DNA of 64,000 bases from Cryptomeria japonica (Eukaryota > Streptophyta > Pinopsida > Cupressales > Cupressaceae). The notes beneath the pieces were generated by a model. The model searched no databases, was not told the DNA's origin, and saw nothing but the letters and a program-made list of their open reading frames with translations. The stretch is taken from positions 126,719,140 to 126,783,139 of the forward strand of contig NC_081410.1 of assembly GCF_030272615.1 (NCBI RefSeq), in the 5' to 3' direction. Positions 34,546-46,452 of this stretch are shown in pieces (position 1 is the stretch's first letter; each line of letters opens with the position of its first letter). The translations under genes were made by a program, and so were the position numbers.

Positions 34546-35823
34546 TTAGTTTGTCGGTTTCGTGATTTCCACACTAGGTGTAGAAACCAGTTCTTCTTGC
34601 AACACCATTGGTTTCTTTTTCGAGGTTTTGTTCATATCCGCTTGAGCAGTTTCAATATCAATCTTTCTTTCCGAAGTGACCAATATGTCATTCGATATGT
34701 TCTTTCTTGTTCTATAGAATCTAGCAATGTGACCCGGTTTGTTGCAATGATAACATACCATTCCAGGTGCTCTCCAAGGTCCATTATTCATGTTACCGTT
34801 CTTCCTCCTGCATGTTGTAGCAGCGTGACCATGACAATGACAAATCAAACATTTTGCTCTCCATTCGGTTGCCACTTGATAGCCACCGCTTCCTGACTGA
34901 TGATTAAAGGTGTTAAACCGGTTGTGATTCCGGTTCACAAAAGGTTCTGGACCAACTCCTTGAGTCCTCTGAGGATATCTTCTAGTGTTGTTCATAACAG
35001 ACCTGTATTCAGATGCTCTATGCCCAAACTTGTTGCATGCATAACAATTACCATTGAACTTATTGGATCTAGGTACATTGTTTATAAAGTAAGGAAAATT
35101 ATTGTAGGCTTTTCTCCTACACACATTGGCAGTATGTCCTTCTTTAAGACAATTAAAGCAAACAGGTTTAAACTTTTTCTTACCTTTATCCTTTGATGAC
35201 GATTGTTTCTTCGATGCTCCAGCATTTGTACCAGAGGTCTCACCTTCCTCATGACCGGAATAACCAAGTCCATTAGTATTCTTGACAGGTTTGGTAGATT
35301 CAAGCTTTTGCTCTAGCTTAACAGTACTCTTGTTGAACTTAGCAAGTATTTCCTTTGACTCAGAGAGTTCTTTGGAAATAGCAGCATTTGTTTCCATCAA
35401 GTTTGCATTCTCAGAGATGGTCATGTTCAGTTCTCCTTGCATGTCTTCCTTTTCCACTTTGCTCACATGGAGTTGAGCAGTTAGGGCACTGATCTCTTGC
35501 TTCAGCTTGGAGATTTCATGATCTTTGTCTTTTACCAGATCTTCAGCTTTCCTCCGGTTGTCAAGCTCTTGGCACATTCGAATAGTCAGTCCTTCCAACT
35601 CTTTTCTCAGATTGGAATTGGATTCATTTAGATTTTCTACATCTTGAATCAGGGCTTCCATGTCCACTTCATCAGAGGAACTATTTTCAGATAGCTCCAT
35701 CAGTTTTTTAGCATGTTCTCTCCTTTTTTCCTGAGAGGCCTTATATTTGACCATAAGATCATCATAGGCTTTCTCAGACTGAGTGAGCTGATGAGTAAGT
35801 TCTTTCATAATGTATTCCACCAT
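34546..35823 (-). CDS. Element D ORF1: coiled-coil and zinc-knuckle gag-like protein
   Basis: 425 residues from the ATG at 35823 (MVEYIMKELT), only 51 bp inside the LTR. Residues 1-200 are heptad-rich coiled coil (LTHQLTQSEKAYDDLMVKY, DKDHEISKLKQEISALTAQL). Four CCHC-type knuckles follow: CFNCLKEGHTANVC, CYACNKFGHRASEY, CLICHCHGHAATTC and CYHCNKPGHIARFY. The second and fourth have Tyr instead of the last Cys. A Lys/Ser linker (KKQSSSKDKGKKKFK) precedes them. No capsid (UBN2 or Retrotrans_gag) domain is visible, so the protein looks like the C-terminal half of a copia-type Gag. It should bind RNA. The frame is intact. Confidence 0.75.
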   Translation of the reverse strand: MVEYIMKELTHQLTQSEKAYDDLMVKYKASQEKRREHAKKLMELSENSSSDEVDMEALIQDVENLNESNSNLRKELEGLTIRMCQELDNRRKAEDLVKDKDHEISKLKQEISALTAQLHVSKVEKEDMQGELNMTISENANLMETNAAISKELSESKEILAKFNKSTVKLEQKLESTKPVKNTNGLGYSGHEEGETSGTNAGASKKQSSSKDKGKKKFKPVCFNCLKEGHTANVCRRKAYNNFPYFINNVPRSNKFNGNCYACNKFGHRASEYRSVMNNTRRYPQRTQGVGPEPFVNRNHNRFNTFNHQSGSGGYQVATEWRAKCLICHCHGHAATTCRRKNGNMNNGPWRAPGMVCYHCNKPGHIARFYRTRKNISNDILVTSERKIDIETAQADMNKTSKKKPMVLQEELVSTPSVEITKPTN

Positions 35824-35858
35824 ATCTCTTTCCAAGTGGTTATACTTATAGAAAGGTT

Positions 35859-35871
35859 GGCTCTGATACCA
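35859..35871 (-). promoter_or_regulatory. Primer-binding site of element D (initiator-Met tRNA)
   Basis: The minus strand reads TGGTATCAGAGCC, the standard plant initiator-Met complement, two bases after the LTR end. Confidence 0.95.
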
Positions 35872-35873
35872 AT

Positions 35874-37043
35874 TGATGAATACTAAGAGGGGGGGGGGTG
35901 AATTAGTATGCCAAAAATTACTATACTTAAACACTTTACTAGACTACCAGTAAATCGGTAAAATAGTTTAGCAAACAAACTGGTTAGCACACATGCAAGC
36001 CAAATAGAAAATAATGCATTCACCCACAGAAGCACAAACACCATAACACAAGAGATTTTGACGTGGAAACCCAAATGGGAAAAATCACGGTGAGATGAAA
36101 CTCACAAGTAACTATCTACAGAATAGGAACCAGGCCGGTTAAGGTCATACAGTGTTCTTTACCAAAATAGATCCTGTTACGAATCTCAGTCTCTGTTAGG
36201 AGATAAGTTCGATTAAAGACTACCTTGCTAGAGGATTTTAGATCCATAGATGTGAACCACCTTGTTAGAGGATTTACAAAAGGCTTTTGGGCCTACCTGG
36301 TTAAGGGCTTCAAACTTGTCAAAGATGTGAGTAATCAACAAGTGAGTGATCTAGTAAATAGCATAGATTGCTTGGTTAGATCCTTGATAGCTCGTTCCTA
36401 ATGCATTCCAGCATTACTTCAGTCTTCAACACATTCACTCTCCGCCTCTTCTCGCAGACTTGAACTTTTCTTCTATTTTCACACTTACAAAAACTCTTCA
36501 ACCACCTTAAACCCTAGCAACACCATAAAACCATAGACATTATGTCCTTATAAAGGAATCTGATTTCATGTCGGTCTAATAGGATTACATTACAATTTCC
36601 TAGGTTCAATGCATCTAGACATATTCTGTAACATGACACAAAAAGCACCGTTAAAGTGTCGGCACCACCAAACAATCGGTGGAAGGTAACTCATCACAAA
36701 ATGCAAGTTGGTAACTCATCACAGAGTATTACCGGGTCAAACAAAATACCGGTTAAAGCAAAATACCGGTTGCCGGTTTGACAATAATGAAGACTGGGAA
36801 ATATGAGTTGTGCCGCTTCATTCCTTCGTACCACTTGAGATCCTTGAATCTCTTGGGGTCTTCATACTGCTTCAGATCGGTAAACACTTTCTGCAAAACA
36901 CCGATAGTCTAAAGACTATAATACATCATACCGGTTGGAACAAATACCAGTTGAGCTTTAACTCATACATACAAAGAGTGATCTCAAATCAAGTGTGTGT
37001 CCATCAATGACAATCACAACATTAATCATCAAAAATGCCAACA
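35874..37043 (-). repeat. 5' LTR of element D (right copy)
   Basis: 1170 bp, partner of 29355-30505, next to the primer-binding site. Confidence 0.95.
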
Positions 37044-37048
37044 ATTTG
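37044..37048. repeat. Target-site duplication of element D (right)
   Basis: ATTTG, identical to 29350-29354. Confidence 0.95.
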
Positions 37049-39863
37049 ATGTGTCTTGTACACTTGCACACTTTATTTGAAAACCCAATTTATTGTAAAA
37101 TTATCCTCTCCCCTCATCTTCGTGGACCTTGCATGCAAGAGAAATTGCAATATCTTCTTTTTGTTTAGTAGAGGGTCTACCTTTAGGGAAGTGATCACTC
37201 CAAGGAGAATGACCCAAAGTGGTATTATCTTCAAGATGCTATATAAATAGGGTGGAAGGTGAAATATGGACTCACAAGTATCCATAATTTATCTCGTGGT
37301 GTCAATTGGGATGGGGACATATGGGGCATGTCGGGTTGATTAGAGACTTAAGTGTCTCATTGTTGTAGCACGTAAGTGGATGTCCCTAAATAATGACTAG
37401 AATATTTGTTGTAGAGGCCCACCCTTTTGATTGAGATTGTTTGTGGCTTGCTTGGTGCAAGGGATGTGGATCATGCTGTGAAGTTACTCACCATATATAT
37501 GGCTCCCTTGAGATGAGACAATTTTTTTTGGGTTGTATAAGTTATGTATAGCTTCCAGAAAGGGTGATTGGGTCATGTTTTTCGTCATAGAGCCCCCTTC
37601 CTATCCTCTCTCACAAAGACAATAATTTCAACAACCCTTTAGGTTTTTCACATTTGAGTCAATATAGATTCCAAGTGTGGGTGCCTGTGTATAGCTACAA
37701 TCAACTTTGACCCTAGGAGTAAAGAGTGTTTGGCATGTCTTCTTTTGTGATAAGAATAGTGGAAACTTGGCCTTTAAGGAGCCTAGGCCATAACCTTATT
37801 GTTATTTGACACATCAATAGCCATTGTGTCTTCTTATTTGCAGTGTGTTCTTGCAAAATTAATAATCAGACATTTAGATTTTGTTGCAGGAGCACTCAAG
37901 CGAATTGGTGATCAACACCAATCACAAAAAAAAATAAAAAAATAATATAGGTTTCCAATTTGTTTCTTAAATTTTGGCTTGATTTGGTTTTCACTTAGCA
38001 TCTCACCATGGTTGACTTCATCTTGAAACATAGAATGAGGTCAATTTTTTTTTGGGTAATCCTAGAGGCTTATGAACAATAGAGCTTCTATATTATTACA
38101 ATGACATACTTTTAAGTTAATGTTATAGGCTAATGTAATGAAAAACTCTTTACTCTTGAAGGCAAGTCACAACCAATGGAACGTTTGGAATAGATCTTGG
38201 ACATCATCAAAGGATCTCTCAGATGTTGTAGCTGCAATAATGCCCTCCTAAACATGTATACTAAATGTGGAACCAGAGACAACATACATACTATGCCTCA
38301 TCATAGTGATTGCAAAATATGCACATAATGAATTTATAAAACTTTTAAGCAAATGCAAGTTGCAAATGCCAACATCTTCCCACTTGTGTACCAAAATTGG
38401 GATTTGAAACATAATTTGGGCGTCCATCAATAGTATGTTTCTTGTTTCTAGTATCTTGGTAGACACGTATGCAATTTGTGGAAGCATGGACACAATAATG
38501 AACTATTTGACCGAATACATAAAACAAATGTTGAATACTGGTAGGTGTAAATCGAACATCTGTAACCTCTATCAACATACTTATGGCATGGAATTTGAAC
38601 AAACATGGGTTTCTCTCAAATTAATTGGAACATGAATAGAAGAGGACCATACAAGCTATAATAACTGCTCAACCTAAGGCAAAATGAATGGGTGCCATAG
38701 AATATGAAAGGGGAATCGATAGAATTCAATCAACCCAAGAACATTGATTGAATGTAAATCAATTTCATATTTTCTAGGTTATAAAGGTAATAATTTTAAA
38801 TAGAGGATGCATCATTGAAGGTAGAATCGACCAAGGTTAGGAGTAGTGTGTGTGGTTGCATAACAAGTTGAATCAACCCAGTAAGAAGATTGGATATGTG
38901 CAAGAGGTGATAGTTTGCAACCAATTCACAGTGTGTGGTTGTGAAGATAGTATAGAAGGAAAAACAAAGATGATGAGATTGGAGAGGCCAAAATTTTGTA
39001 GTTATTTTTTGCATATGTGTTGATAGAATGTAAAGTGAAATTGAATGAAATCGAGTAAATACACTATAGTCTTTGTTCTTAGTTGTGTGAATTTGTGAAT
39101 TAGTTGTATGAGGGGTTTTTCTTATTGTATCAGATTCAGTCACATTTTGATAGCTAAAATAACTTCAGTAGACATTTTTACTAAAAACATATATTTGAAT
39201 AGTTCTTCACGTATTTATATTTGCACAATCTTGTCGCATGTATGGTTACTATTGACATGTATGTAGAACATTTTGTCACATGTTTTACATTTGTAACCAC
39301 ATATCTAAGAGTTGAAATCATGTATTTGATAGGTTTTGTAGCATATTTGAGCAATATGGTTGCATATTTGGAAGTTCCTATCGTGTATGTGGTTACTTTT
39401 ACTATGTATTTGGTCTAGACAGATCAAGAACTTCTAGAATGATTCCATAGGATTCCCAGTTAGTCAAACATTAGTTCCAGTGTCATTGTCCTATCACTTT
39501 CAATCCTTTCAAACTTCTATCCACAACACCAACCTTGTCAAGTCTAAAAGTTATCTTTTTGTCCTCATCATTTGCATCAACCTTAGCATCACTAGGTAGC
39601 TTTTCTGGTTAGATCTATCATCTTCAAGTAGGGGACCATCTTAGACCCTTAATTTAGATCACCTAACCTTGGAATTTATCATCTCCTAGGAAGTCACATC
39701 TTGCTTGAGTAATCAATTTTTGACTATATATCATAGTCTTAATCTTGTCCTTATTGGATTTTCATCTTAGGACCTTGGAAGACAACTTTTGACTTTTTCT
39801 CCATCGTGATCATCACCCTTTGTCATCTTGCCATTTCATCACCTAGGATAAACCTTTCTTTGT
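37049..39863. other. Unclassified AT-rich sequence, possible old LTR
   Basis: No domain is found in any frame. A TATA-like TATATAAATAGGG lies at about 37239, of the kind seen in plant LTRs, and a weak primer-site-like TGGTGATCAACACC lies near 37901. These could be the remains of an LTR and leader upstream of the gag at 39864, but no paired repeat is in the window. Confidence 0.35.
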
Positions 39864-42270
39864 ATGGTTGAAATTAGAGCACAAAGACTTAGAACTGAAT
39901 CCCATGAAGCTCGAACATCTCAAAACATGGATCAATACTATGATGATGAGGAATTTTACAATACTAGATCTTTTCAAAATTTAGAACATTTCAATGATAC
40001 AGATGATGACGGTACCCTTACCTTGGGGAAAGTTCAAGAGCACATGAATGATCTTAATTTTAATAGGTTACTGGAAGTAGTGCTAGGTCAAGATTGATGT
40101 CACTACTTCTTAATGCTTTCTCAAGAGGGTGTTAAATTACCTCCATATTTTGATGTGTCTCAGCTTAGGTATGCCAACAATGATTCTAATACTATTGGAC
40201 ATGGATTTGGAGCCATCCTTGTGATTGAGTCACCTTAATCCCTTTTTTCAGAAAATATCCATGCTCATTCAAGATGACCAAATGAATAATCAAAAAGATC
40301 AAACACAACCTCATGTTAATACCCTTCATCTAGTTGGTTGAAGAAATAATCAACCTCATGGTCAATATTATGTTCATACTTTGAACACTCAATCTCATGG
40401 TCAACATCATGGTCATACCTCTAATTTCCAATCTCATGGTCAATATTATGATCATACTTTGAACACTCAACCTCGTGGTCAACATCATGGTCATACCTAT
40501 AATTTCCAACCTCATGGTCAATATTGTGGTCATACTTTGAACACTCAACCTCATGATCAACATCATGGTCAACACTCAAATTTTCAACCTCATGATCAAA
40601 ATTATGGTTATACTTCTAACAGTCAACCAAGTGGTCAACCCAATGATAAAAAATATGGTCATGTTTTCAATACTAGTTATATCCATGATCAAAATGGCCA
40701 TTAACACTATTAGTATTGCCAACAATATCAAAGCTATGCTCCTCCTCCACCCTGTCTCGGTGGCTACTATCAAAATTTTAGTCCCCCACTACCACCTGGT
40801 AATCACTATCAACCTTATGTTTCTCCTTCACCACTACCCAATGGACCATATCATAATTATATTCCTCCACCTCCACCTAGTCATCAATACCAATATCATG
40901 TCCATCCACATAGTGGTCAGTATGAAAATTTTATCCCTCCTCCCAGTGGCTCAAGCATAGGGGAAAATCAAAGAAACATGACACAACCTAATAGGGATTT
41001 GACATACCAAGTGTGAGAATTGCAAGAACAAATGGCTAGTATGAGATTAGAAAACCCCATCAATAATTACACAATTTGGGACATTTGTTTGTATCCCTTT
41101 GATAGGTCCATTCTTATGCCACCTTTTCCCCCAAATTTTGATGTACCTAAGTTTGATAGGTTCAAGGGGATAGGTGATCCTAAGGGCCATATTATGGAAT
41201 TCTTTTCTACTTGTATAGAGATGGCCTATGATGATTCTTATATCTTCTCATGTAGTTTAAGTGGACAAGCTTTGGAATGGTTTTCATGATTACCACCTAG
41301 AATTAAGTCTTTGGGTGAACTAGTTGAGAAATTTATTGCCCAATTATTCTATAATACCGAATATGAGGTCTCTATGACAACTTTATGTAACACCAAGCAA
41401 TGTAACAAAGAAACATTTTCATCTTTCTTACAAAGGTGGTGAAGTTTGGCAAGTTTTTGTCCCTATCATATCCCACAAAAACAAATGGTTGAGATGTTCA
41501 TGCGAAACTTGAATTGTGAGATTAGATTTGAGATTCAAAAATAATTTTTGAGCACCTTCCAAGAAGTCATAGAAAAGGGTCTATTTGTTGAGAGAATCCT
41601 CCTTGAGCAAGGTACCATTAAGATCTACAAAGAGACCAAGGATAGTCCTAGTAATATAATGAACAACCTCATTTCTAGAATAGGAATAAGAATACCTTAA
41701 TGATGGGGTTGTAGATGCAAACATGATTAAGGCTATCCAACCTATGATGAGCTTTCCAAGACCTAGTACATCAAATAATAAAGTTAACATGCAAAGAACA
41801 TCAAATACTTTGGCTCAATCACGATGACAATTTACCCCTTTGGGTAAGTCTATAGAGTCTATGTTATAGAAACTTGTTGCCAATAACTTTATCACATTAC
41901 CAAAATCTTGAGCATTTGAACCTAGGATAAACCAAAATGGTGGAATGATGACGAATATTGTGACTACCATCATAAAAAGGGTCATAAGACTAGCAATTGT
42001 AACAAACTTGAGAATCTCATTTAAGACCTTATTGACAATTGTAAAATTGAAGTTGAAGGTCATTCATCCAATGAAGAACATATGGTGTTTAAGGAACCCT
42101 TGCCTAAACATGATAAATAAAAAGCTCCCAAGGCCAATTTTGATACTAACACCTGGTATGCTAATGTATCCTATGAATATACAATCAACCATATTATTGA
42201 AATGGACCCCATGTTGTTAGAAAGACTTGTCTTAGTTGTTATTTATGTCAAACCTAGTGATCTGGATTGG
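39864..42270 (+). pseudogene. gag: Element F: decayed Ty3/gypsy gag with His/Gln repeat
   Basis: An acidic start (MVEIRAQRLR, QYYDDEEFYN) is followed by a His/Gln-rich repeat (40345-40617) and a Pro/Tyr-rich stretch. The capsid domain is clear from about 41050: CLYPFDRSILMPPFPPNFD, GDPKGHIMEFF, CIEMAYDDSYIF, ALEWFS-stop-LPPRIKSLGELVEKF, TTLCNTKQCNKETFSSFLQR. A zinc knuckle YCDYHHKKGHKTSNC lies near 41960. It is close to the gag of element C, but on the other strand and with several stops. No pol follows; the remnant ends near 42270 in a short tandem repeat. Confidence 0.75.
40345..40656 (+). repeat. Tandem 39-bp repeat encoding NxQPHGQxxGHTx
   Basis: At least six 13-residue units follow one another, alternating NTQxHGQHHGHT and NFQxHGQYYGHT, so the higher-order unit is 78 bp. 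Degenerate units flank them. Confidence 0.85.
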
Positions 42271-42274
42271 TACG

Positions 42275-42385
42275 GATGTGATGTAGAATAGTGGAAGATA
42301 GGTATGTATGATGAGATGCAGAATAGTGGAAGATAGGTATGTATGATGAGATGCAAAACAATAGAAGATAGGTATGTATGTTTCA
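42275..42385. repeat. Tandem repeat of about 35 bp, three copies
   Basis: Units contain GATGAGATGCAGAATAGTGG followed by AAGATAGGTATGTAT. Non-coding. Confidence 0.85.
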
Positions 42386-43058
42386 GATGGCAGATCCTAG
42401 TTGTTTTTGATGTATTGGAGACCCATTTACTACAAAAATATGTATTGGCAATATGCGGACACATTTATTTTTATATGAGAGATTTGGTGTTGGTTATGGA
42501 AATTGGTTTCATTCTCCAGTCATTCATGAAGTCAAATAACATGAAGTCAAATTATTTCGAAAGTGTAGTCCTCTATATCTGTGTCTTGATGCAAATATGA
42601 TAGTGCAATTTTGTTATGCTTATTGTCATCATCAAAGATTATTGTATTTGTGGTGTTGGTGCTCTAGAAGTCGTGCTCCAGATATTGTGCTTCAAAAGTA
42701 TATTCGATTATGTTGTATTGAGCAATTCTATATGCTCTAGGATCCTATGTTATTTCCTTGATAAAAATAAAAAGGTACTCAATGAAGAAGAAATCATCAA
42801 AGAGTTTAACTTACTCTTTACAATTGAGTTTGATAAGGAATTCTTCTCTTTGTCCTCCAAATTACTTGATCTTCAATTAATTCTAGATTTTCTAGATTCA
42901 GTTATAAGGAAACATAAGAAGTGTTGTATTGAGTTAGAAAATTATATCACAAGGGTAAAATTCATTACCAAAAACACCTTGGGACTTGATAGAATTCAAA
43001 TGAAGAATGCTTTATAGAAGATCGATGAATTCCAGAAGTGAAATTCATCTCAAGGGAA
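42386..43058 (+). other. Unclassified region with one short ORF
   Basis: An open frame at 42616-43017 (133 residues) has a helical, charged C-terminal half (NKKVLNEEEIIKEFNLLF, HKKCCIELENYITRVKF) but no recognised domain. It may be retroelement debris. Confidence 0.35.
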
Positions 43059-44102
43059 TGACACTTAGTCATTTCTACATTTTCCCCTGGCATTTTATTA
43101 TGTCTATTGACACCTCAAGTGTCATTTTGTAATTGCACATGTGCACAAGTCCTAAGTCAAATTGAACTCGTCTTTCGACTTAGTCATAGAATTAGTTATA
43201 ATTTCCTATTTTCATGTTCCACCCCTCTCCTATATATATAAGGGTTATTATTGTAATAAGGATCTTTTTCCATCTTTGTTTATGCAAAAAAAAATTGCCA
43301 AAGTGAAAAGCAAATTGAGACTTGGTGTTCATTTTGTAAATATCCAATTTAATTAAGAAAGAGAGAAGCTTGGCATTCAAACTTTGTTTTGAGTTCAATA
43401 TTTTATATGATATGAATGTTCTTACATCATTGGTGTCATATGTTCTTGAATGGTTAAAATCAGATATAGTCTTGGTGTTAAAAATTGAAAAGTATTTTGA
43501 GTCTTTACAAGTAATCTTTGAGTTACTTTGAAGTTTCAATAATTGGAAATTAGTTAAGGGGAGAATTGCTTTAAGTCTTTGAGCTTTTACAAATTATCTC
43601 TAAAAATTGTATTTAGAAGATAGAAAGTATAGTCTTTGTGATATATGAACTATCTGGTTAGAGTAGAATATCTTTCAATATATTCGTGTCTTTGAGCTGA
43701 AAATATATTTGGGTTACAGTGGTTGATAGCAATTTGGGTACATAGAAAGAATCTTTGTGTTCCTAAGTGTGCTAACTCCTATGCCTAAGTCATTTTCAGA
43801 AAAAGGGAAGTAACGAAAGAATTTTTTCTTTCATGGACACTTTACTTCCTAAGTAAATTAGTTAATATTACTACGAGTTTTAAGTCATTTAGAAAGGAAA
43901 TCTATTCTGAAAAGAGAATTAGATATAACTAGTTATGAAAGAAGAGAACTATTGTTATTGTACCTTGGATTAGTGTAAAGTTAGTAGGTAGGAAAAATAG
44001 AAAGAAATTGCAGTAGAAAGGGGGAGCCTTCCCTTATAATTAGGAGGGGTTATATCTTGCCTTCTGAGAGATATCATCATGTGTGCTGTCACGAAACACA
44101 CA
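43059..44102 (+). repeat. Candidate LTR of an unassigned Ty3/gypsy element
   Basis: The sequence could run TGACACTTAG to AAACACACA. It has a TATA box in CTATATATATAAGGG near 43236, and is followed by TTTTGTGAACC, similar to the primer-site start TTTTGGTGAACC of B. No partner LTR is in the window, so it may be a solo or truncated LTR. The left edge is approximate. Confidence 0.4.
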
Positions 44103-45526
44103 TTTTGTGAACCTTCGTCAGTTTACAAAATTTTGACCCAATAAGTAGCAACACCACATTTGCTTAGGTTTGGGGACACACCATATTCCTTGCATTTAAT
44201 GAACACATGCTCAAGATGATCAAAATGATTATTTGCATGCTTTGAATAAATAGTTATGTCATCAAGGTATATGAACACAAATTCTGCTAATATACCTCTA
44301 AAATCCTTGTCCATTGCCTTTTTAAATGGAGCACTTACATTAGTTAGCCCAAATAGAATATTGCAATAAGCAGAGGTACACAATTTAGTAGTAAATGTAG
44401 TCTTATGTTGGTTTGATTCTTGGACTAAAATCTAATTGTAGCCTGAATATCCATTCAAATATTTATGAGCCATTGACCCTTTGTAGAATCTGCTCCATAG
44501 AGAGAAGGGGATGATGATTCTTGAGAGAGGCTCTATTGAGGTCTCTAAAGTCTACACATATTTTGACTTCCCCATTTTTATTTCTTACAGGGATGAGGTT
44601 AGCTACCCATGAGGAGTGTTTGATAAGGAAAATGATATTAGCCTCTATTAGTTTGGTTAACTCTTCACTCATCAAGGTCTCTATTTTAGGATTTATTGGC
44701 CTTTGTTTTTGGCTAATTGGTTTTGCTTTAGGATCTAATTCTATAGTATGTTGGGCTAAGATAGGATCAAACCCTTTAAAATCATCATAGGTCCAAGAAA
44801 CTATATCATGATAGTTTTGACAAAGATTAACAAAGATATACCATAATAGACATAAGGTCTCCACAATCCATGAAACAATTGATTGAGAAAGATATACCAT
44901 TCTTGTTTCTTGAACCATCAAAACATATGCTCCATAATCCCTTAAAATCTTCTTGTGTCTTGGTGAGATTAGGAATAGGGGTATTCTCCTCATGGATCCA
45001 ATAGTTTCCAAGCCTAGTCTCCTCATCTTCACTTAATGGATCAAATCGAAAAGAATTGGCCCATTCATCTAATAAGTATTCAAGAACCTCCTCCAAAAAT
45101 GTAGTTGGTTCAAGAATAGTACATTCCTCTACTTCTTAATGCAAGGTACATTTCATATTTATGGGGCTAGGAATGTATGGATCAATGTAATTTTTAGCAA
45201 TAGGCTCTACTTTTATGGTAACCTTGGTACCATACCTTGTTCTAAATAACACATGGGACCAATATAATGATAAGTACCCACATATTTTGGCTATGAAATC
45301 TCTTGACAAGAAGATGACAAAGAAATTAGGAGGTCAATAACTAATATGTTTTACAAGACAATGCAACTAGTACATGCATGCAAGGTTAACTTCATTTTTT
45401 TTACTACTCCTACTATCTTAGTAGACATTCCAATTAGTTGTGCAACCCTCTTAGCCACAGGTTCATATTCTAGGCCAAGAAGATCAGCTACTTTCTGGGG
45501 CATAGCTGAGCAACCAGCTCTTGAAT
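44103..45526 (-). pseudogene. pol: Element H: decayed Ty3/gypsy protease and RT
   Basis: Minus strand. The protease continues across the G insertion as DSRAGCSAMPQKVADLLGLEYEP (in two stretches) and VAQLIGMSTKIVGVV. RT motifs follow: LTKLIEANIIF, WVANLIPVRNKNGEVKICVD, FRDLNRASLKNHHPLLSMEQ, then LFGLTNVSAPFKKAMD and YLDDITIYSKHANNHFDHLE. Sequence stops matching RT near 44150, so the rest of pol is lost. Many stops and shifts are present. The protease-RT type is that of non-chromovirus plant Ty3/gypsy elements. Confidence 0.8.
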
Positions 45527-45531
45527 CTATC
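45527..45531. repeat. Target-site duplication of element G (left)
   Basis: CTATC, identical to 52915-52919. Confidence 0.9.
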
Positions 45532-46342
45532 TGATGCAGGAGCATCCTTGGTTCTTAGCAATCTTGCATCACCCAAAAGTATTTTCTTTTCAGTTTGTTC
45601 ATGTTCTACAATTTCAACATTTCATTATGTATTTCTTTGCATTTGCTTACCGGATCTTGTGGAGCTGGATTTTGTTTGTCGAAATTTTCATCTACCTTAT
45701 CCTAATTCTACGGGACGTTTGGATCTTTTTCCAACAAGTTATCGCTTTTGGAATCTTAGACAATTTTCTATCTTAGAACATCGAAAACCGCTTGGACCTA
45801 TTTGGGCTTTTGGTGAATCTTGCAAATCACTTTTGTAGCTTGTGAAGCTCCAGTTTGTTGTTTCCAATGTTCCTTCACGTGTGGCTAACCTTTCCTTAGG
45901 TCCACACTTCATTCTATGAATTTTTCGAAAGGATCTCTTTGGTGAAGGCTGACCCTATTGTTTTACACATTACATCTTGTTCATCAGCTATTATTCCATC
46001 TTGGGCCGATGTAGATCATTCTTGATAATATAAATCAATGTAATTAAGCATGTAAAAAATAGTCATGAGAACATAGAAGAATAATCTTGAGGTTAGGAGG
46101 TCCAAAGTTGGCTCACATCCTTTCTTGAGCCTGAATATTGCATAACAAGTAGGTTTTCTACTTAGGCTTGTGAGCTAAATCTTGTGAACCAACATGTTGC
46201 TGACAATTTGTAACTAATTTTCATGATATAATATAGTTTGTTTTTGCACTGCCTCCATCACATTGAGTTGTTTCTACTGTGTAACTCTTGTTGCACGGTC
46301 TAGATTGTTCTCTTTGAGGACCCTCCCATCATGACTACACCA
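45532..46342 (+). repeat. 5' LTR of element G
   Basis: 811 bp; begins TGATGCAGGAGCATCC and ends TGACTACACCA. Noticeably diverged from the 3' copy. Confidence 0.9.
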
Positions 46343-46344
46343 AG

Positions 46345-46355
46345 TGGTATCATAG
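46345..46355 (+). promoter_or_regulatory. Primer-binding site of element G
   Basis: TGGTATCATAG, the initiator-Met complement TGGTATCAGAG with one mismatch, two bases after the LTR. Confidence 0.8.
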
Positions 46356-46452
46356 AAAGTTTTTATTTCGAAGATTGCATTGTCCTACAAGAATTTGTTG
46401 TAGGGTGGCAGATTGAGGATCCAACCTGCAGCTATAGAGGACTGGTGTAAAG

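Larger units (their letters stand above)
29355..37043 (-). mobile_element. Element D: non-autonomous LTR retrotransposon with ORF1 and unknown ORF2
   Basis: Direct repeats 29355-30505 and 35874-37043 begin TGATGAATAC and end CCAACA or ACAACA; ATTTG flanks both. On the minus strand: LTR, initiator-Met primer-binding site, ORF1 (coiled coil plus zinc knuckles), ORF2 (unknown), polypurine tract, LTR. No RT, RNase H or integrase motif is found on either strand of the 5.4-kb interior. The primer site and knuckle layout suggest dependence on a Ty1/copia-like helper, but that is inference. Element E has the same gene order. Confidence 0.9.
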
